Assembly: GCA_031310005.1 (NCBI GenBank)
Contig: CM062382.1
Coordinates: 3,286,001-3,350,000, forward strand
DNA length: 64,000 nt
Reading direction: 5' to 3'
Source of the DNA: Dactylellina haptotyla
Taxonomy: Eukaryota > Ascomycota > Orbiliomycetes > Orbiliales > Orbiliaceae
The position numbers and the translations under genes were made by a program. Within the stretch, counting starts at the first letter, position 1. Every line of letters starts with the position of its first letter. Shown here piece after piece: positions 45,196-56,565 of this stretch. A model generated the notes under the pieces. The model worked only from the letters and a program-made list of their open reading frames with translations. It was not told the DNA's origin and searched no databases.

Positions 45196-47029
45196 GCTAT
45201 GCATGGCATTTAGATCATGGACCTAGCCCTGCGAGATAATTAGCCTTTAAATTTTACTAGTATATAACCAGCTTGTAGCTCTCTCGTAAGTGGTATGAAG
45301 TAGCATAGTATCCATTCTTTATGCTATTTAGTGATACCGGAATGCATTAGACCCATCATGTCTTCCCTGAGCCTATTTTCTAATTCAAGGTTATGCATAA
45401 AAAGGCCATCGGTAAGAAGTTCTTTCGGAATCTCCATTTCTGTGTTTGCAAATTTGACCACTTTTCTGTACCCCGGTGTGGTTAGAAGACCAAAGATTTA
45501 AATTTAGATACTTTATCCCCACTCCGTTCTCGGGCTTTGCATTTGGCCCATTAGAAGCGTACATTATGAGTCTTCCGATTTATGCGTACGCTTTCATACT
45601 GCCGATATTGGGCCTTGCAAATTTCGACAACTTGCCACCCCTACCACAACGAACACTTCGGCGATTCTACTATGCAAGGATATACAAGGATTAGAATCGT
45701 TTCAGTTTAGAGATATGAGATTGATTTGTGGAGCTATGAGATCGCGATCAACTGGGTGGTAGTTATGGGAACTGGTTACATTTTTACGTCCAACCACTGG
45801 ACTCCCCATCCAATCGAAAATGCATCTTCATTTGCAGATAAACACGGCATTTGAACCTCTCAAGCTTGCTTTTATGTAGCTATCCATCTACTCTCTCATT
45901 TGAGATTTCGACACGAATTTTATTCTCACAAAATTCAACCTATTAACATACCGTCGCACAAAAAAAATAGAACTAAAGCTTTTAAGCTTAATAATGGAGT
46001 CTAAAAAAGAGGAGTGGCTTTGATCATACTCTTGGACGTTATTACTAAGAAGTAGGGGGCCAAGGGCATGAGGGGCTCCAGATACAAGTTATCGAAAATT
46101 GGCCATCTCCCGGAACCTTGTAATAGTTACCGGTTTTTGGGATGGGTTGGTGCAACCATCTTCTAGAGAGGGGCTTCGTTCAACGATAGCCATCTTATCA
46201 ATCGGTGCAAAAATGAATGAGCGATACCAAATCTGGAAACGCAAATTAAATTATAACGAAGGCTATGCCAAGCTGTAACAGCTCTGTAGGCGGAAACGGA
46301 ACCCGCCTGGCAAGAAGCTGAGCACAAACCACTCCCGTTGTAAAGCTTGGCTATCTGCTAGTTGCTAAATATTCTATCAGTAATCTTGCGTTCAAACCCT
46401 TGCCCCCAAACCAAAAATAAACCGGCTGAGCCTGCCCGTAAATGCATATGCAAACCTCGCATGGCCACGGGACTGTGTGGGGCTCAACGAGCCTCAAACT
46501 TGGGATCTGCTTTAATAGGCGGATTGGACGCCGATTTGCAATATTTGATGGCTGGCGGCTCGAATGAGTGGGTCAACGGTGCATATGCGGAAATCGTTCA
46601 AATTCCAGTTTTTGTGAAGTCTAGCTCGAGCTCCAGACTTGGAAGAGTCGACTTTTTTGTTGCGTTGGGGAAAGAGGGGCTCAGACAGCCTGAGGTGCGT
46701 TGTTGTTGCTGCTGGAAATGAAGGCCGTAGATGAGTTCTCCTCACTCGTCAAACTATCACGACTTGCCTGTGGAATAGAATCTAGATGTCGACATTCCTA
46801 TTTAAGATAACTTCCTAGCTCTTTCGAACCATCCCTTAAGCTTTGCTCTCTATCATTCGAATTCACCATAAATTCCTACCAATTTTAATTACATTACTAT
46901 ATATATATCGGCATTAATTATTTATAGATTAATTATTTCCGACTTTTCATTTTTCATAATATCTGTTAAAAGCTCTTATCTCTACAATACCTTCTAAACT
47001 TTCTAAACCTTCTACAAAACACGAAAAAC
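45196..47029. other. Intergenic, ZIP2-like gene to membrane protein
   Basis: About 1.8 kb, AT-rich, with no supported gene. Short open frames near 45476 and 46362 lack family features. The last 150 bp (ATATAT run, repeated TTAATTA, CTTCTAAACTTTC) look like promoter and leader. Confidence 0.55.
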
Positions 47030-48886
47030 ATGGAAATGCAGTCCAGCCGGCTTATGCCGGAAGATTCGTCGACTTCAGACGCGGAAAGTATCTCGAAGAA
47101 TCAGGTGGACGAGAAAATGCCATCGAAAAAGAAGATAATCGCAGAAAAGAGTCTCCTGGGGAAGATTTTCCCGATTTTTTGTAACCTTTGTCTGTTCGCC
47201 AGCATGATATTTTGTGTGGTCGCTGGTATACTCAGAGCACCCATACGCATTGCTCAGGAGCAAATTATGATTGGAAGTCTTAGCATACAATTTTCCGAAG
47301 ACCTCCAGATCACACTTATCGGTGTGGTATCGAAAGTTATTGATTATTTCCTTAGTATGTCGATTGAGCATCTGGCCGGGATCACAATTACGTCTATGAT
47401 GATCGGAAACCTCAGCAAAGGAAATAAAGCGACACCAGAAGGGGCTTCGTCATTGGATTTCGAACTTGCAAATGAGATGACGAAGCCATGGCTAGCTGCC
47501 TATAACTTTCGCAAGAGGATTAAGAGATTCGGATTCGCTTCGATCGGGGTTTGGGGGAGCGTCAAGTTTATACTGACACTGCTAGTCGGCTTCACTGTTC
47601 TCTTGATGACTGCAGCAATAAATACTGTAGCCTTACCCAAACAGAGATGGACACCGGAAGTTAGATACTGCACACCCGCAGAAAGAATAATTCGCTTAAC
47701 CTACGAATTTATCGAAAACCAAGCGTACAATATGGGACTGTCGTTGACTAATGCTGAGTCGAGAGCTGCGACGTTGCTTGCCTCTCAAACTTGGATGACT
47801 ACCAGCAACATTTGGTACACGGTAGCCACGCACGACTACTGGCAGGCCCTTGCAACAACGAATTCCAACACCGCCGACACTTTCCCTGTAGTTACCGCTA
47901 TTAAAACGTATCAAAACGAGACCGTGACGTTCTCAGTTCGATTAAGAAAGGTCCAGGATCTATACGCCCGAGTTCCAAACTCAGCAGATTATTTTGGAAA
48001 AGTGTCGCAAGGGTATGCTGGTGTTTTCAATATCACGGTTCCTTCCCTAACCACATCTTGCGAGGAACTGTCGGCCCCCCAAGGAAACGATACATACTCG
48101 GTACAAACAAACCCTGTCGATGCGTCGGGAAGGCCGTCACTGCGAATCATTCTTGGGCCGTCTTCCCTGTATTCAGAGTTCAAGGGGGCGAACTGCTCAC
48201 TCCTGTTTCGACAGATGTACCACACGCCAATTGGGTGGTACCCAAGCTCAAGCGGCAACACGGCAACCTACGTATCGCTGGACACGAATCTATACGGGAA
48301 CCGCACTGATTATACTCCTACGCCTTTACCCGTTACCCAATATGACGCTGGGATTGTTGCAAACCTTACGAATACTCTAAACACGACCTTACCGGTGATC
48401 GATGACTTAACCAATGGTTTTGTATCCTTCATGGCCATTCTCGTTAGGGCTGTGGAAGGTAGAATCTCAGACTCACCGAGCGGAGCGGGGGCTGTTGCTG
48501 TGGGTCTTGCGGCGATTGCACAGCAAACTATCTCGTTAGGAAATTTTCTGGATACGGACACTGACGAGGAGATCTGCTCCATGCTCCGGTGGGAAGTTTA
48601 CGGATCCGGGCCCAGGCTCCCCTGGCAGTGGGCTATTGGAGCTTTCCTCGGATTCGGAGTTCTGATCGCGTTTGTGGATTTTTTCGCATGGCTACATCCC
48701 AAAGTCTATGTGGCCGAATGGATCGATGTGTTTGGGATGTTATCACTTGCTAATGGAAGTCCGAAGTTGGATGCTTTCAGCGAGGATAAGGACGTTGCAG
48801 AGAAAGCTCTATTATATGTTGTGGAGACTGACGACGGCGAGGTAGAGCTGCGAGAGCGGAAAATATTCAAACCAACGGAGGTCTAG
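47030..48886 (+). CDS. Fungal multi-pass membrane protein of unknown function
   Basis: A 618-residue single-exon protein. Its N-terminal 40 residues are hydrophilic with Lys-rich 'KMPSKKKIIAEK'. Membrane segments are at about 45-66 ('IFCNLCLFASMIFCVVAGIL'), about 182-202 ('FILTLLVGFTVLLMTAAIN') and about 538-562 ('GAFLGFGVLIAFVDFFAWL'), with a weaker one near 95-120. Between the second and last lies a large region of about 330 residues with many N-glycosylation sequons (NET, NIT, NDT, NCS, NRT, NLT, NTT) and a few Cys, so it is probably outside the cell or in the lumen. The C-terminal tail is acidic. This layout is common in fungus-specific families of unknown role. I recognise no transporter or enzyme signature. 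Confidence 0.8.
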   Translation: MEMQSSRLMPEDSSTSDAESISKNQVDEKMPSKKKIIAEKSLLGKIFPIFCNLCLFASMIFCVVAGILRAPIRIAQEQIMIGSLSIQFSEDLQITLIGVVSKVIDYFLSMSIEHLAGITITSMMIGNLSKGNKATPEGASSLDFELANEMTKPWLAAYNFRKRIKRFGFASIGVWGSVKFILTLLVGFTVLLMTAAINTVALPKQRWTPEVRYCTPAERIIRLTYEFIENQAYNMGLSLTNAESRAATLLASQTWMTTSNIWYTVATHDYWQALATTNSNTADTFPVVTAIKTYQNETVTFSVRLRKVQDLYARVPNSADYFGKVSQGYAGVFNITVPSLTTSCEELSAPQGNDTYSVQTNPVDASGRPSLRIILGPSSLYSEFKGANCSLLFRQMYHTPIGWYPSSSGNTATYVSLDTNLYGNRTDYTPTPLPVTQYDAGIVANLTNTLNTTLPVIDDLTNGFVSFMAILVRAVEGRISDSPSGAGAVAVGLAAIAQQTISLGNFLDTDTDEEICSMLRWEVYGSGPRLPWQWAIGAFLGFGVLIAFVDFFAWLHPKVYVAEWIDVFGMLSLANGSPKLDAFSEDKDVAEKALLYVVETDDGEVELRERKIFKPTEV

Positions 48887-49310
48887 AAGCAGCCGGTCCC
48901 AGTTTCATGATCCTAAAATATACCTCCATACACGCCTGTAAAATATTCACCGTATACCCCCGGCATCTAGAGGATTCTTGTTTGCCTAAAAGTTGGTAGA
49001 GATTTAGAAATATTTTTGTCACCGTATTTTAGAAAGCGATAGTAATTGATAATTCTTACATGGTTTTAAAGATCTATTCGATTCAAGTTAGAGTGCCCAT
49101 GATCGCCACAAAATTGTTGGAGGTCTCAGAATTCAACACATCCTTTGGCTATCTCATTTTGATGCTGATATAAATTATTTCAGTATCATCTTCTAAATTC
49201 TAAATGAACAAATTCCTGGTCTCTTCTCATCTTACCAACAGCTACAACTAAGAGTTTTTGACTACACCCGTTGTTCCGCTCAGCTATTCGTCGTACCTCG
49301 CGCTGTCAAT
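48887..49310. other. Intergenic, membrane protein to HEI10
   Basis: 424 bp, AT-rich, polyadenylation region then promoter. Nothing distinct. Confidence 0.5.
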
Positions 49311-50801
49311 ATGGATTTTAACTTGCGGTGCAACTCCCTTGACTGTCGAACGGTTCTCGACCATCTGGCCGTGGTCACAACTTGCAGGTAGGGACCCAGA
49401 TCCAGATGCGATGTTGACTTGTTGAGATCAAATCTCATCCTTATCATATCGCCAGCCATATATTCTGCTCTTCGTGTGCGGACAATCTTCTGCTCAAACA
49501 AGCAACGTCGTCTCGTCATCTCGGAGCAATCACTCCAACTTGTCCGGCTTGCCATACAGAACTGAAGAACCCGGACGATATTGTCAAAACCAACTTGAAT
49601 CCAACCGATGATTACAAGACCTCTGTTCTGAGTGGATTGAGCCCAAACCTCATCCTTGAAATTGCAGGCCGTGGGATTAGCTTCTGGATGTATCAAACAA
49701 CGCAAGAAATGTGAGAACTCGACGTAATATTCCCGAGAATATACCGAGACCTCGATACTGATTGAACTAAAACATTAATTATTATCCAGAGTCTATCAAG
49801 AATACCTTTCAAAAACTCTTACCGAAAAATTCAGCACCCTTAGCACCCAACTCGACAATGTCATTCACGAAGCAAATACCGAGATCAAAGCCCTCAGGGA
49901 CAAATTGCAAGCGGTCTCGCTCGAGAACGAAACGATCTCCCGCAAGAACCACGAATTAGGTGAAGCCCTTCGTGAGAAATCTCGAAAACAGCTACAGATC
50001 CAAGAAAAATATGACCAGCTCAGACGAAAGTCGCTGGTATCGCATGTTAAACTCGCGGCTACGCATTCAGTTAACAAATCATTGAATGATCCCTTAACCG
50101 GACGTGTTGATTCACCTCATGGCTTCAATAGATTAGGTAATATACCAGGTATTCCAGTTATCCCAGCTCGCCAGAATCAACAAGAGAGAGTTATTGGTGG
50201 TGGGGCGCAGCTTGCGGACAGGGAAAGGCTCACGCTTCCTAGTGGTAATGGAAGTACGGGAAGAGGAGAAGGGAGTTTTAGTGACGGAAACAGTGATGCT
50301 GGGAGACAAGGCACTAAACTCCCACGGAACTTTCCTCTACACGGTAGATCAGGGAGTGCAGTTACCGGATCACGTGCTGCTGCGGCATCGAGAGAAAATC
50401 TAGGTACTTCAAACAGAGCACCCTGATCATCTATGATAGTCAGAAGTGTCAGCTGATAAATGTATCGAAAAATAGGTGCTTTTACAACGCCTCTCAGTAC
50501 ACAGAATCACCGTCAACAGCTTGGACCAATGTTTGGGGGGAACAATGCTGAGATCGCAAGACCCGCTACAACTCAGACCTGGAAATCTGGAATGCAAAAG
50601 CTGAACATGCAGAATGGAGTTCTAAAGAGCTTCCAGTCTCAGAGACAAGCCTTGAACGAAATGTCCGCCAATATAGGAGTTGGCAGGTCTAGATTCGGGG
50701 TTGAAGATATCCAGGGCCAGAGGCCTAGCGTGAGGCCAGCCAGTCGACAGTTCTTGGGTACCGCGGGAAGTGTGCCAGGGAATGGTATATACATTGGGTA
50801 A
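49311..50801 (+). CDS. HEI10: HEI10/CCNB1IP1-like meiotic RING E3 ligase
   Basis: A RING-coiled-coil ligase of the HEI10/Zip3 group that concentrates at future crossover sites on meiotic chromosomes. Exons 49311-49387, 49456-49710, 49790-50403 and 50476-50801 join in frame to 423 residues. The RING is split by intron 1 and reads C7, C12, C25, H27, C30, C33, C55, C58 (C3HC4), with 'TTCSHIFC' formed across the junction. Next come 'NPTDDYKTSVLSGLSPNLIL' and 'GISFWMYQTTQE', strong HEI10 signatures, then a coiled coil ('QLDNVIHEANTEIKALRDKL', 'EALREKSRKQLQIQEKYDQL') and a Gly/Arg/Ser-rich disordered tail. The last intron (GTACTT donor) is less sure; without it the protein stops at 50426. It lies on the same strand as the ZIP2-like gene, one gene away. 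Confidence 0.9.
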
Positions 50802-51167
50802 ACTGCACAGAATTACTTTAACTTATCAAAATATCTGAAAATGAGATGAAATAGCGCTCCGCAGAATGGAAGGTTTTTTGTTAACGACTAGCTTCTTGTT
50901 TGCTCATATTGCGGGCTTATCAACGACCTCGTTTCCCGATAATTACGATTTGAAGACAAGACGCCATGAAATATGTGTACATGAGATATCTATATAACTG
51001 ATTCCTCCCCATTTCAAAAACGAAATAAAGCGCGATCTTATACATCTAGGCTTTGTCTCGTACGAGACAAATCTCGGCTCCTTTTTTCTTAACTCCCTCT
51101 GAGACAGATATAAAATATTTTTATTTTCTGCCCTCAAATTATATTTCCGCTTAGATATACCAGAAAC
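50802..51167. other. Convergent intergenic, HEI10 and phosphorylase
   Basis: 366 bp between two 3' ends; nothing seen besides AT-rich polyadenylation-type sequence. A short inverted motif 'TCTCGTACGAGA' lies near 51055. Confidence 0.5.
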
Positions 51168-52217
51168 CTATTTTGCGGAGACGGGAACTACCGACCATCC
51201 CGTAATTTTAGTATAAGTTATATCTAGTCCCAGATTTGAGAGGAGCGCAATTAATGTCGTTTTTGAAGGCTCAGGAGGCCGGAGATTGGAAATTATCTCC
51301 TTGGTAGTTGCAGCAGCGGCAGCGGCAGCATAATATCGCCAGATGTCGTTCTTGTGAGAGTCTGCATAATTTGAGATACCGCAAATGGTGAGAAAGGCGT
51401 ACTCGGTGGCAACCCCAGCAGCTTCCATCTCAAAACATAATACTTTCCCTATATTCTTAACAATCTCATCCCTCTCTCGAGCACTCTTCATGACGCTATC
51501 TCCCGAAGCGATTGGTCCCTCGTGGATCCGTGATCGATCGGGGCTCCACCGATCTTCTCTGTGCACGGCATTGGTTGCATCGCAATTACAACATGTGGTC
51601 TCGCCAGATACATGTGAATAATCTGCTTTGAAGAACATATCTTTTTGCGTTGGACGACTGTAGAGGGAAAGATCCCCCAACTTTTGAACCATCTCTGATA
51701 CGTATTCCCTGATTTTATTTTCTCGACCTCGGTGATCGGAGATCATTCCCCACACTATGCTTCTCAAATTGGTGGGTGGGGGATGCAGAAATCCCTTCAG
51801 CTGGAAGCTTTCGTCGTTGCACTTTCGTAAATCGTATTCAATTATCCCACAATTGTTGTCATCAGGCATGCCGATAACAACGTCTCCTAAGCGGATGTCA
51901 TGCTTACTACTTGGCACACCTCCTGCGGTACCAACTAGAAATTTCCACTCAATAGCTGTGAAGGTGCGAATTAAGTGTGTTGCAACAATCGCTGCGGTGC
52001 ACTTCCCAACATTTCCTGGGAGGCAGGTAAGAACAACATTATGTCCGTAGAGGCTGCCGAGTATGTAGTTATTTGTGTCAGAGTCAGGAATCTCTAGGCC
52101 TGGATGTTCTTCATCAAGCATATGACGAAATGCAGTTAATCCGAACTCGGTCGTGCAGATAACCCCTATGGTATAATCGTCAAACAACCTAAATGTTGAT
52201 TTCGAATATGTCTGCAT
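51168..52217 (-). CDS. Pfs-type purine nucleoside phosphorylase domain protein
   Basis: A 349-residue PNP_UDP_1-superfamily protein in one exon. The start is set at the ATG at 52217; the frame opens four codons earlier only from a TTG. Marks: 'DYTIGVICTTEFGLTAFRHM', 'VVLTCLPGNVGKCTAAIVAT', 'FLVGTAGGVPSSKHDIRLGD' (ligand loop), 'VLCFEMEAAGVATEYAF' (ribose-binding Met-Glu) and 'ICGISNYADSHKNDIWRYYA', the ending typical of the Pfs domain that heads many fungal NLR-like proteins. Here it is followed by only about 50 residues, with no NACHT/NB-ARC, TPR or ankyrin part. So it is either a stand-alone enzyme or effector, or an NLR that has lost its rest. Reaction by family: cleavage of purine (deoxy)nucleosides; the exact substrate is not readable. 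Confidence 0.85.
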   Translation of the reverse strand: MQTYSKSTFRLFDDYTIGVICTTEFGLTAFRHMLDEEHPGLEIPDSDTNNYILGSLYGHNVVLTCLPGNVGKCTAAIVATHLIRTFTAIEWKFLVGTAGGVPSSKHDIRLGDVVIGMPDDNNCGIIEYDLRKCNDESFQLKGFLHPPPTNLRSIVWGMISDHRGRENKIREYVSEMVQKLGDLSLYSRPTQKDMFFKADYSHVSGETTCCNCDATNAVHREDRWSPDRSRIHEGPIASGDSVMKSARERDEIVKNIGKVLCFEMEAAGVATEYAFLTICGISNYADSHKNDIWRYYAAAAAAATTKEIISNLRPPEPSKTTLIALLSNLGLDITYTKITGWSVVPVSAK

Positions 52218-53000
52218 TGGATTTTGCAAGCGTTAAAATTGCATAAAATCCAAAATAAATAGAAATAAATTATAATAATAAAAGATTTAAGGGTAGAAGT
52301 TAAAGAAGCTTGAAACCGGTAATAGTATATCAACAGGTTAAAATTTTATCATATGATAGACTGTATTTACGATCGCAAGACTTGGGAATGCAAAATGCTT
52401 ATGGAACCGGCTGGGAAACGCAATTGTTTTTAAATATGGTGGAAATTCGTGTGTTGGAGTTCTAGTGAATGTAGCGCTGTTTGCAATATCCTAGTCCTTC
52501 ACCCCACAATTCATGCGACATGCAGATGCTAGCCGCGGCACAGCAGGATTTTGAATTAACACCGTGGGCGCGTAACTTGGAACAGCCAATAGTGAATGCG
52601 CCTCACAATCCACCTGGCAAGCCTGAAACCAGTGCTATGCAAGATATAATATCAAGGATTCGAATCCATGACTTCATCTTTGACGGTCACAATTGTTAGA
52701 CATGGCCACTGTAAGGGTTTAGTGAAAACCTATTCTTAGAACTCCACACCCTAGCACTCTGATATCTAACACTAATCTTCATCTTTCAACAGATGATTTC
52801 GCTGTTGTCTGGTTTGGAATGTGGAACCAGAACTCAAATTATTCTTTAACAGTACTATATATCTCGAGCAGAATTGCAAATGGAGGCTGGTAAATGTTAT
52901 GGTTTGATTTCTTTTAAATCTATAGGTCTAGATAATCTCCATTACTTTTTGAACAATATATAATGGATAAGCTCTCTATCTCCGATACGACTGAAATCTC
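52218..53000. other. Intergenic, phosphorylase to glycosyltransferase
   Basis: About 0.8 kb, AT-rich, no supported gene. One short open frame near 52481 has no support. Confidence 0.5.
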
Positions 53001-54611
53001 CTAAGAGTGGCCGGAAGCTGCGAGCTTCGCTATCTCCTGGGCCGCGACATCTCGACCCTTCGATTTTCTCGCCAATTCTCCAAATGATGCTGCCTTCTTC
53101 GCCATTGATACTTTAGTAGGACTATCTTTTACGACTTGCAAAAGAGCATGCTGAAGACATTCGGCGTTCCAAGAGGGACTGTTTTGCTGACAAGCCCAGA
53201 TGCCAACACCTAAAAACTGGGCCAGTTGTGCAATGTCGTACAAGTCAGCCCAAAGGGGCAAAATTATCTGTTGAACGCCACCACTAGGAGAAGTTAGTAC
53301 GGAGAGTTTAAAATTTCAAACCCGGAATTTCGAGACTTACCCTATTGCGTCATGGAAGCAGCCGGCACCGCCGTGGTGGACAAAAGCCATAACATGCTCG
53401 TGCTGCACAAGGGTGGGTGGCTCCACCGCCAGCCACTTCTCGATCCTCAGACGATCGGGCCACTCTCGTAAAGCAGTTTTCATGGGCTCGTCATCAAATT
53501 GTGTCAACTTATCCATCTTCCAGATAATCTGCACATCCGTCTCTTTCAAGACAGCTAGGATAGCCTCTAGCATCGCCATCGCTTCATACTCAAAGTACTT
53601 ATAACCGCTGCCCAAGCTGATCAACACCGTGGGACGATTGATCCAGTTGAGTAACTCCTGCACGGCGGGAGTCATCTCCTCTAATCCAGCCAGGTTGATA
53701 GGTCCTGTCAGAGTGACATTTGTTGGCATGTTCACCATTGGTAGATGAGCCCCAGGCAGCGTTTGGGTTATCCAAGGGACATCAGGACGATATATCCCCA
53801 TGAAATCAATGGGTCGCTTAATTCCCTTATCCTGGAGGAACTTCCTTTTCGCCGTGATTTCGGGAAGCGAAAGCATTCCTCGTATGATCTGAAAATTCAC
53901 GTAAATATTTTCACGAAGATGTTTCCACGGCACCGGGTACGGGAACCCCGATCCCAGAGCGGGATATTTCCAAAATAGCGTCCATGGTGGTTGCGCGGCG
54001 GGTGTTAGGTCGGACAGAATATTAGGGGTAACGAGGGCGTGAAGGCGCCGCTTATCTCTGGTCGCGTCTATACCCGGACTGAAAAAGGTATCGATGACAA
54101 TTACCGCGGGGTCGACCTTCTCAATCACACTAGAGATCGCTTCGTACATCATAAAATACTCCTCCACCGGCCAGGGCGCGAGGTAATGCCGAAAATTGCT
54201 GGTAAGTTTCCTCGCGGCCGCCAATCCAGGCCCGTGTCGCTGGACCTCCTGTCTGCCCATTGCCCTCTCCATAGCTTCGGCGTAGCCTAGACCATCCAAT
54301 GGGTGAAATATAACATCTTTCCGGCTTGAGCCTTTGAGCGCCGCAAGATCCACGATCTTCTGTAGCCGCTTATTGGTTTTGGGGAACGATGCGTAGTGGA
54401 TATCAATTTCGGGGTGGTTCGCGAGAAGCGAGTAGACGGATGCCAGGTGCACATGGCAGAAACCGGGATGGTCGTTCGTCAAGAAGAGGACTGTATTGTT
54501 TTTGCCCTGGACCTGCTGGAATAGGAACTTGCCATCCTCTGCTACCAGCTGTGAATACAGCAGACCGCCGATGACCGCGAAGGCAGCAATCAGCGCAGCC
54601 TGTCGTATCAT
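53001..54611 (-). CDS. UDP-glycosyltransferase (GT1 family), membrane-anchored
   Basis: Moves a sugar from a UDP-sugar to a small lipophilic acceptor. Exons 54611-53341 and 53283-53001 (57-nt intron with a TACTAAC branch site, phase 2) give 517 residues. The ATG at 54611 is chosen because the upstream frame lacks an ATG and because 'IRQAALIAAFAVIGGLLYSQ' is then a proper N-terminal signal anchor. Marks: 'HPGFCHVHLASVYSLLANHP' near the acceptor-binding start, 'PTVLISLGSGYKYFEYEA' in the C-lobe, and the donor-site signature 'FVHHGGAGCFHDAIG' continued after splicing by 'GGVQQIILPLWADLYDIAQL'. The conserved Glu/Asn of the plant PSPG box is replaced, as often in fungal members. A role in sterol, xenobiotic or secondary-metabolite glycosylation is possible; no biosynthetic cluster surrounds it. 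Confidence 0.88.
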
Positions 54612-55828
54612 GGTTGCCGGTTGATATTTCCTTCGGAATCGATTTGGATAGTTGATAAGGGATGAATGTTTCTGAATCTCACCATCCCAATTCAACCCCG
54701 TGCCGACCGTACCGAGCTTACCGCTGTTACACTAGCAGATTAATTTAAATTAAACTTGATTCGCCTAACGTTGAGTCTCGGGCTTAACGTCCCCAGACTA
54801 GCCTAACGTTATAACTGATTGGAACCATTTTGGTCTTAGCGCCGACATGGTTTCGCTTTGAGCGAAATTTAAGCAGTCAGTGCGCGATGCTTGCAGAGAT
54901 CACCTATTGATGGCAACCGACGATATACCTTTGATAGATAGGGTTACCAATTGCAGGGCCCGTTCAGGTAACTATCCTTGCAGTCCGCGAGCCTGGTCTA
55001 ATGGCGAACAATGCGTGTATTAGGTCGACCATGGTAGCTATATAGACAGGGTCTCAAGACAAGACATATTCGAGACCTCATTGCGTGTTGGTTCTTTCGA
55101 TTGTTCGCATACGGCCGCGTCATGCCAGTGGGTTTTGCAACATCTCGGATAATAATCCCTTAAAATCGAGCCTATGGGACGTCTTTGATACAAAGTTACC
55201 CCAATTTGCAATCGATATTTTGGTTGAGCTTCAACCGACAACACAAATCCGATCGGATGCGGCTCCCTCGAACGGCCCAATCCCAATGAGGAAGCTGCGT
55301 TCCACAAGTTCGAATTAAGCTTTTGGCTCGTGATACCCTGAGTTTTGCCACAGTGCTGCAGCGCGCGATTAGAGTCATAGGCTTCAACGGGAAGTTCGAT
55401 GTGTTTATGTACGAAGGCAGACCTCAAGTTAGCATATCTAAGATTGGAGAAGGGGCCGGATTTCTTCCACAAGTTATTGTTCGTATCCCAACCCATTTCT
55501 ACGCAGTAAGTAACTACCTACTATCAAAGTGACAATATTGCTTGGAGGCCAATTTATCTTTAGAGCCGTCAATGACTCAGATCGGGCCACTTCTGTAGTC
55601 ATTCTCATCGGGATCAAGGGAGTTTCCAGTGGTATAGAGCGATCGATCCGCTTTGTGGTCAGCCTGTGTCTGGTTTTATGGGCTCTTATAAATTCAACAC
55701 TGCCGTTATTTCAATTGCGCTTGTGGAAACCCACCAAACCAGCTTCCAACGAAATAAACGCAATATCACCCCCACCACGTTATATCCTACACAAAAACCA
55801 AAACCCGCCATTATATTTTCTCACAACT
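54612..55828. other. Intergenic with repeated CCTAACGTT motif
   Basis: About 1.2 kb between the divergent glycosyltransferase and F-box genes. Within 54760-54815 the motif CTAACGTT occurs twice and TTAACGT once, with an imperfect inverted AGTCTCGGG/CCCAGACT pair, about 150-200 bp from the glycosyltransferase ATG. These could be regulator sites. No gene seen. Confidence 0.45.
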
Positions 55829-56565
55829 ATGGCAGACACTTCAACAGAGCTGTGCGCTACCCAACGTGCACTTCTCTTACCTGAGATACTCTCACTGGTA
55901 TTAGAATGGGTTAATGAAGATTTCAACTCCAGCGCGCCCGATCTCGCGCGCTGCTGTTGCGTCAACAAATTCTGGTTCCACGAATCCGTTCGATTCCTTT
56001 GGAGAAACCCTAGCGTTCCCAGCGCCGGATACAAGTCGTTGCCACAAGTTCTCGGCAACCTCGAATTAGAGACCAGACAGATGTACGCCAACTACATCGA
56101 GCGATGTACAATGCATGATTACCGTAAAGGTCACCGTTTCATAGTGGATAAACCGCTAGAAAAGATCGAATTTCCGAATCTGAAGTATATGAAACTTATG
56201 GTGGATGGCTCTTGGTGGAATCAAATTCCTAGATTGGGCAAGAATACTTTAAAAAAGCTCGATTTGGACCCCCGGTTCGAATACTACCCGGACACATATG
56301 GGGTTACCCAAGACACACTCAGCAAACTTCTCGATCAGATTGCGGTAAGAACGAAAGCTCAATTTTGACAAATTTATCATTCATTTGGCGCTAATTTGAT
56401 TTTCATTAGGATAATTTCCCACATTTAGAAAGTCTGACTTTCTGGGATCGATGTTTAGCGTATCCCGGAGATCTGGAGAACTTTGCTCGCCGTATGCCAA
56501 ACTTGAAGCACTTTGAACATAGCAAAGTGTGGGTGGGCCACGGCGAACCGGATTCCAGTAGTTAA
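55829..56565 (+). CDS. Short F-box protein
   Basis: A 223-residue F-box protein. Exons 55829-56344 and 56410-56565, with a GTAAGA donor, ATTAG acceptor and phase 0. The start ATG is chosen next to the F-box: 'LLLPEILSLVLEWVNEDF', 'DLARCCCVNKFWFHESVRF' and 'LWRNPSVP'. Two LRR-like units follow ('FPNLKYMKLMVDG', 'FPHLESLTFWDRCL'). It is short for this group (usually 350-500 residues) and ends at 'EPDSSS', so it may be truncated. Likely a substrate adaptor for an SCF ligase; the target is unknown. Confidence 0.72.

Noticed and set aside
45476-45694. Open frame with a hydrophobic centre
   Set aside because: Starts with GTG, too short, no homology recognised.
46362-46721. 119-codon open frame
   Set aside because: No domain, Cys run at the end, no splice support.
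49280-49705. Minus-strand 141-codon open frame
   Set aside because: Antisense shadow of the first two HEI10 exons.
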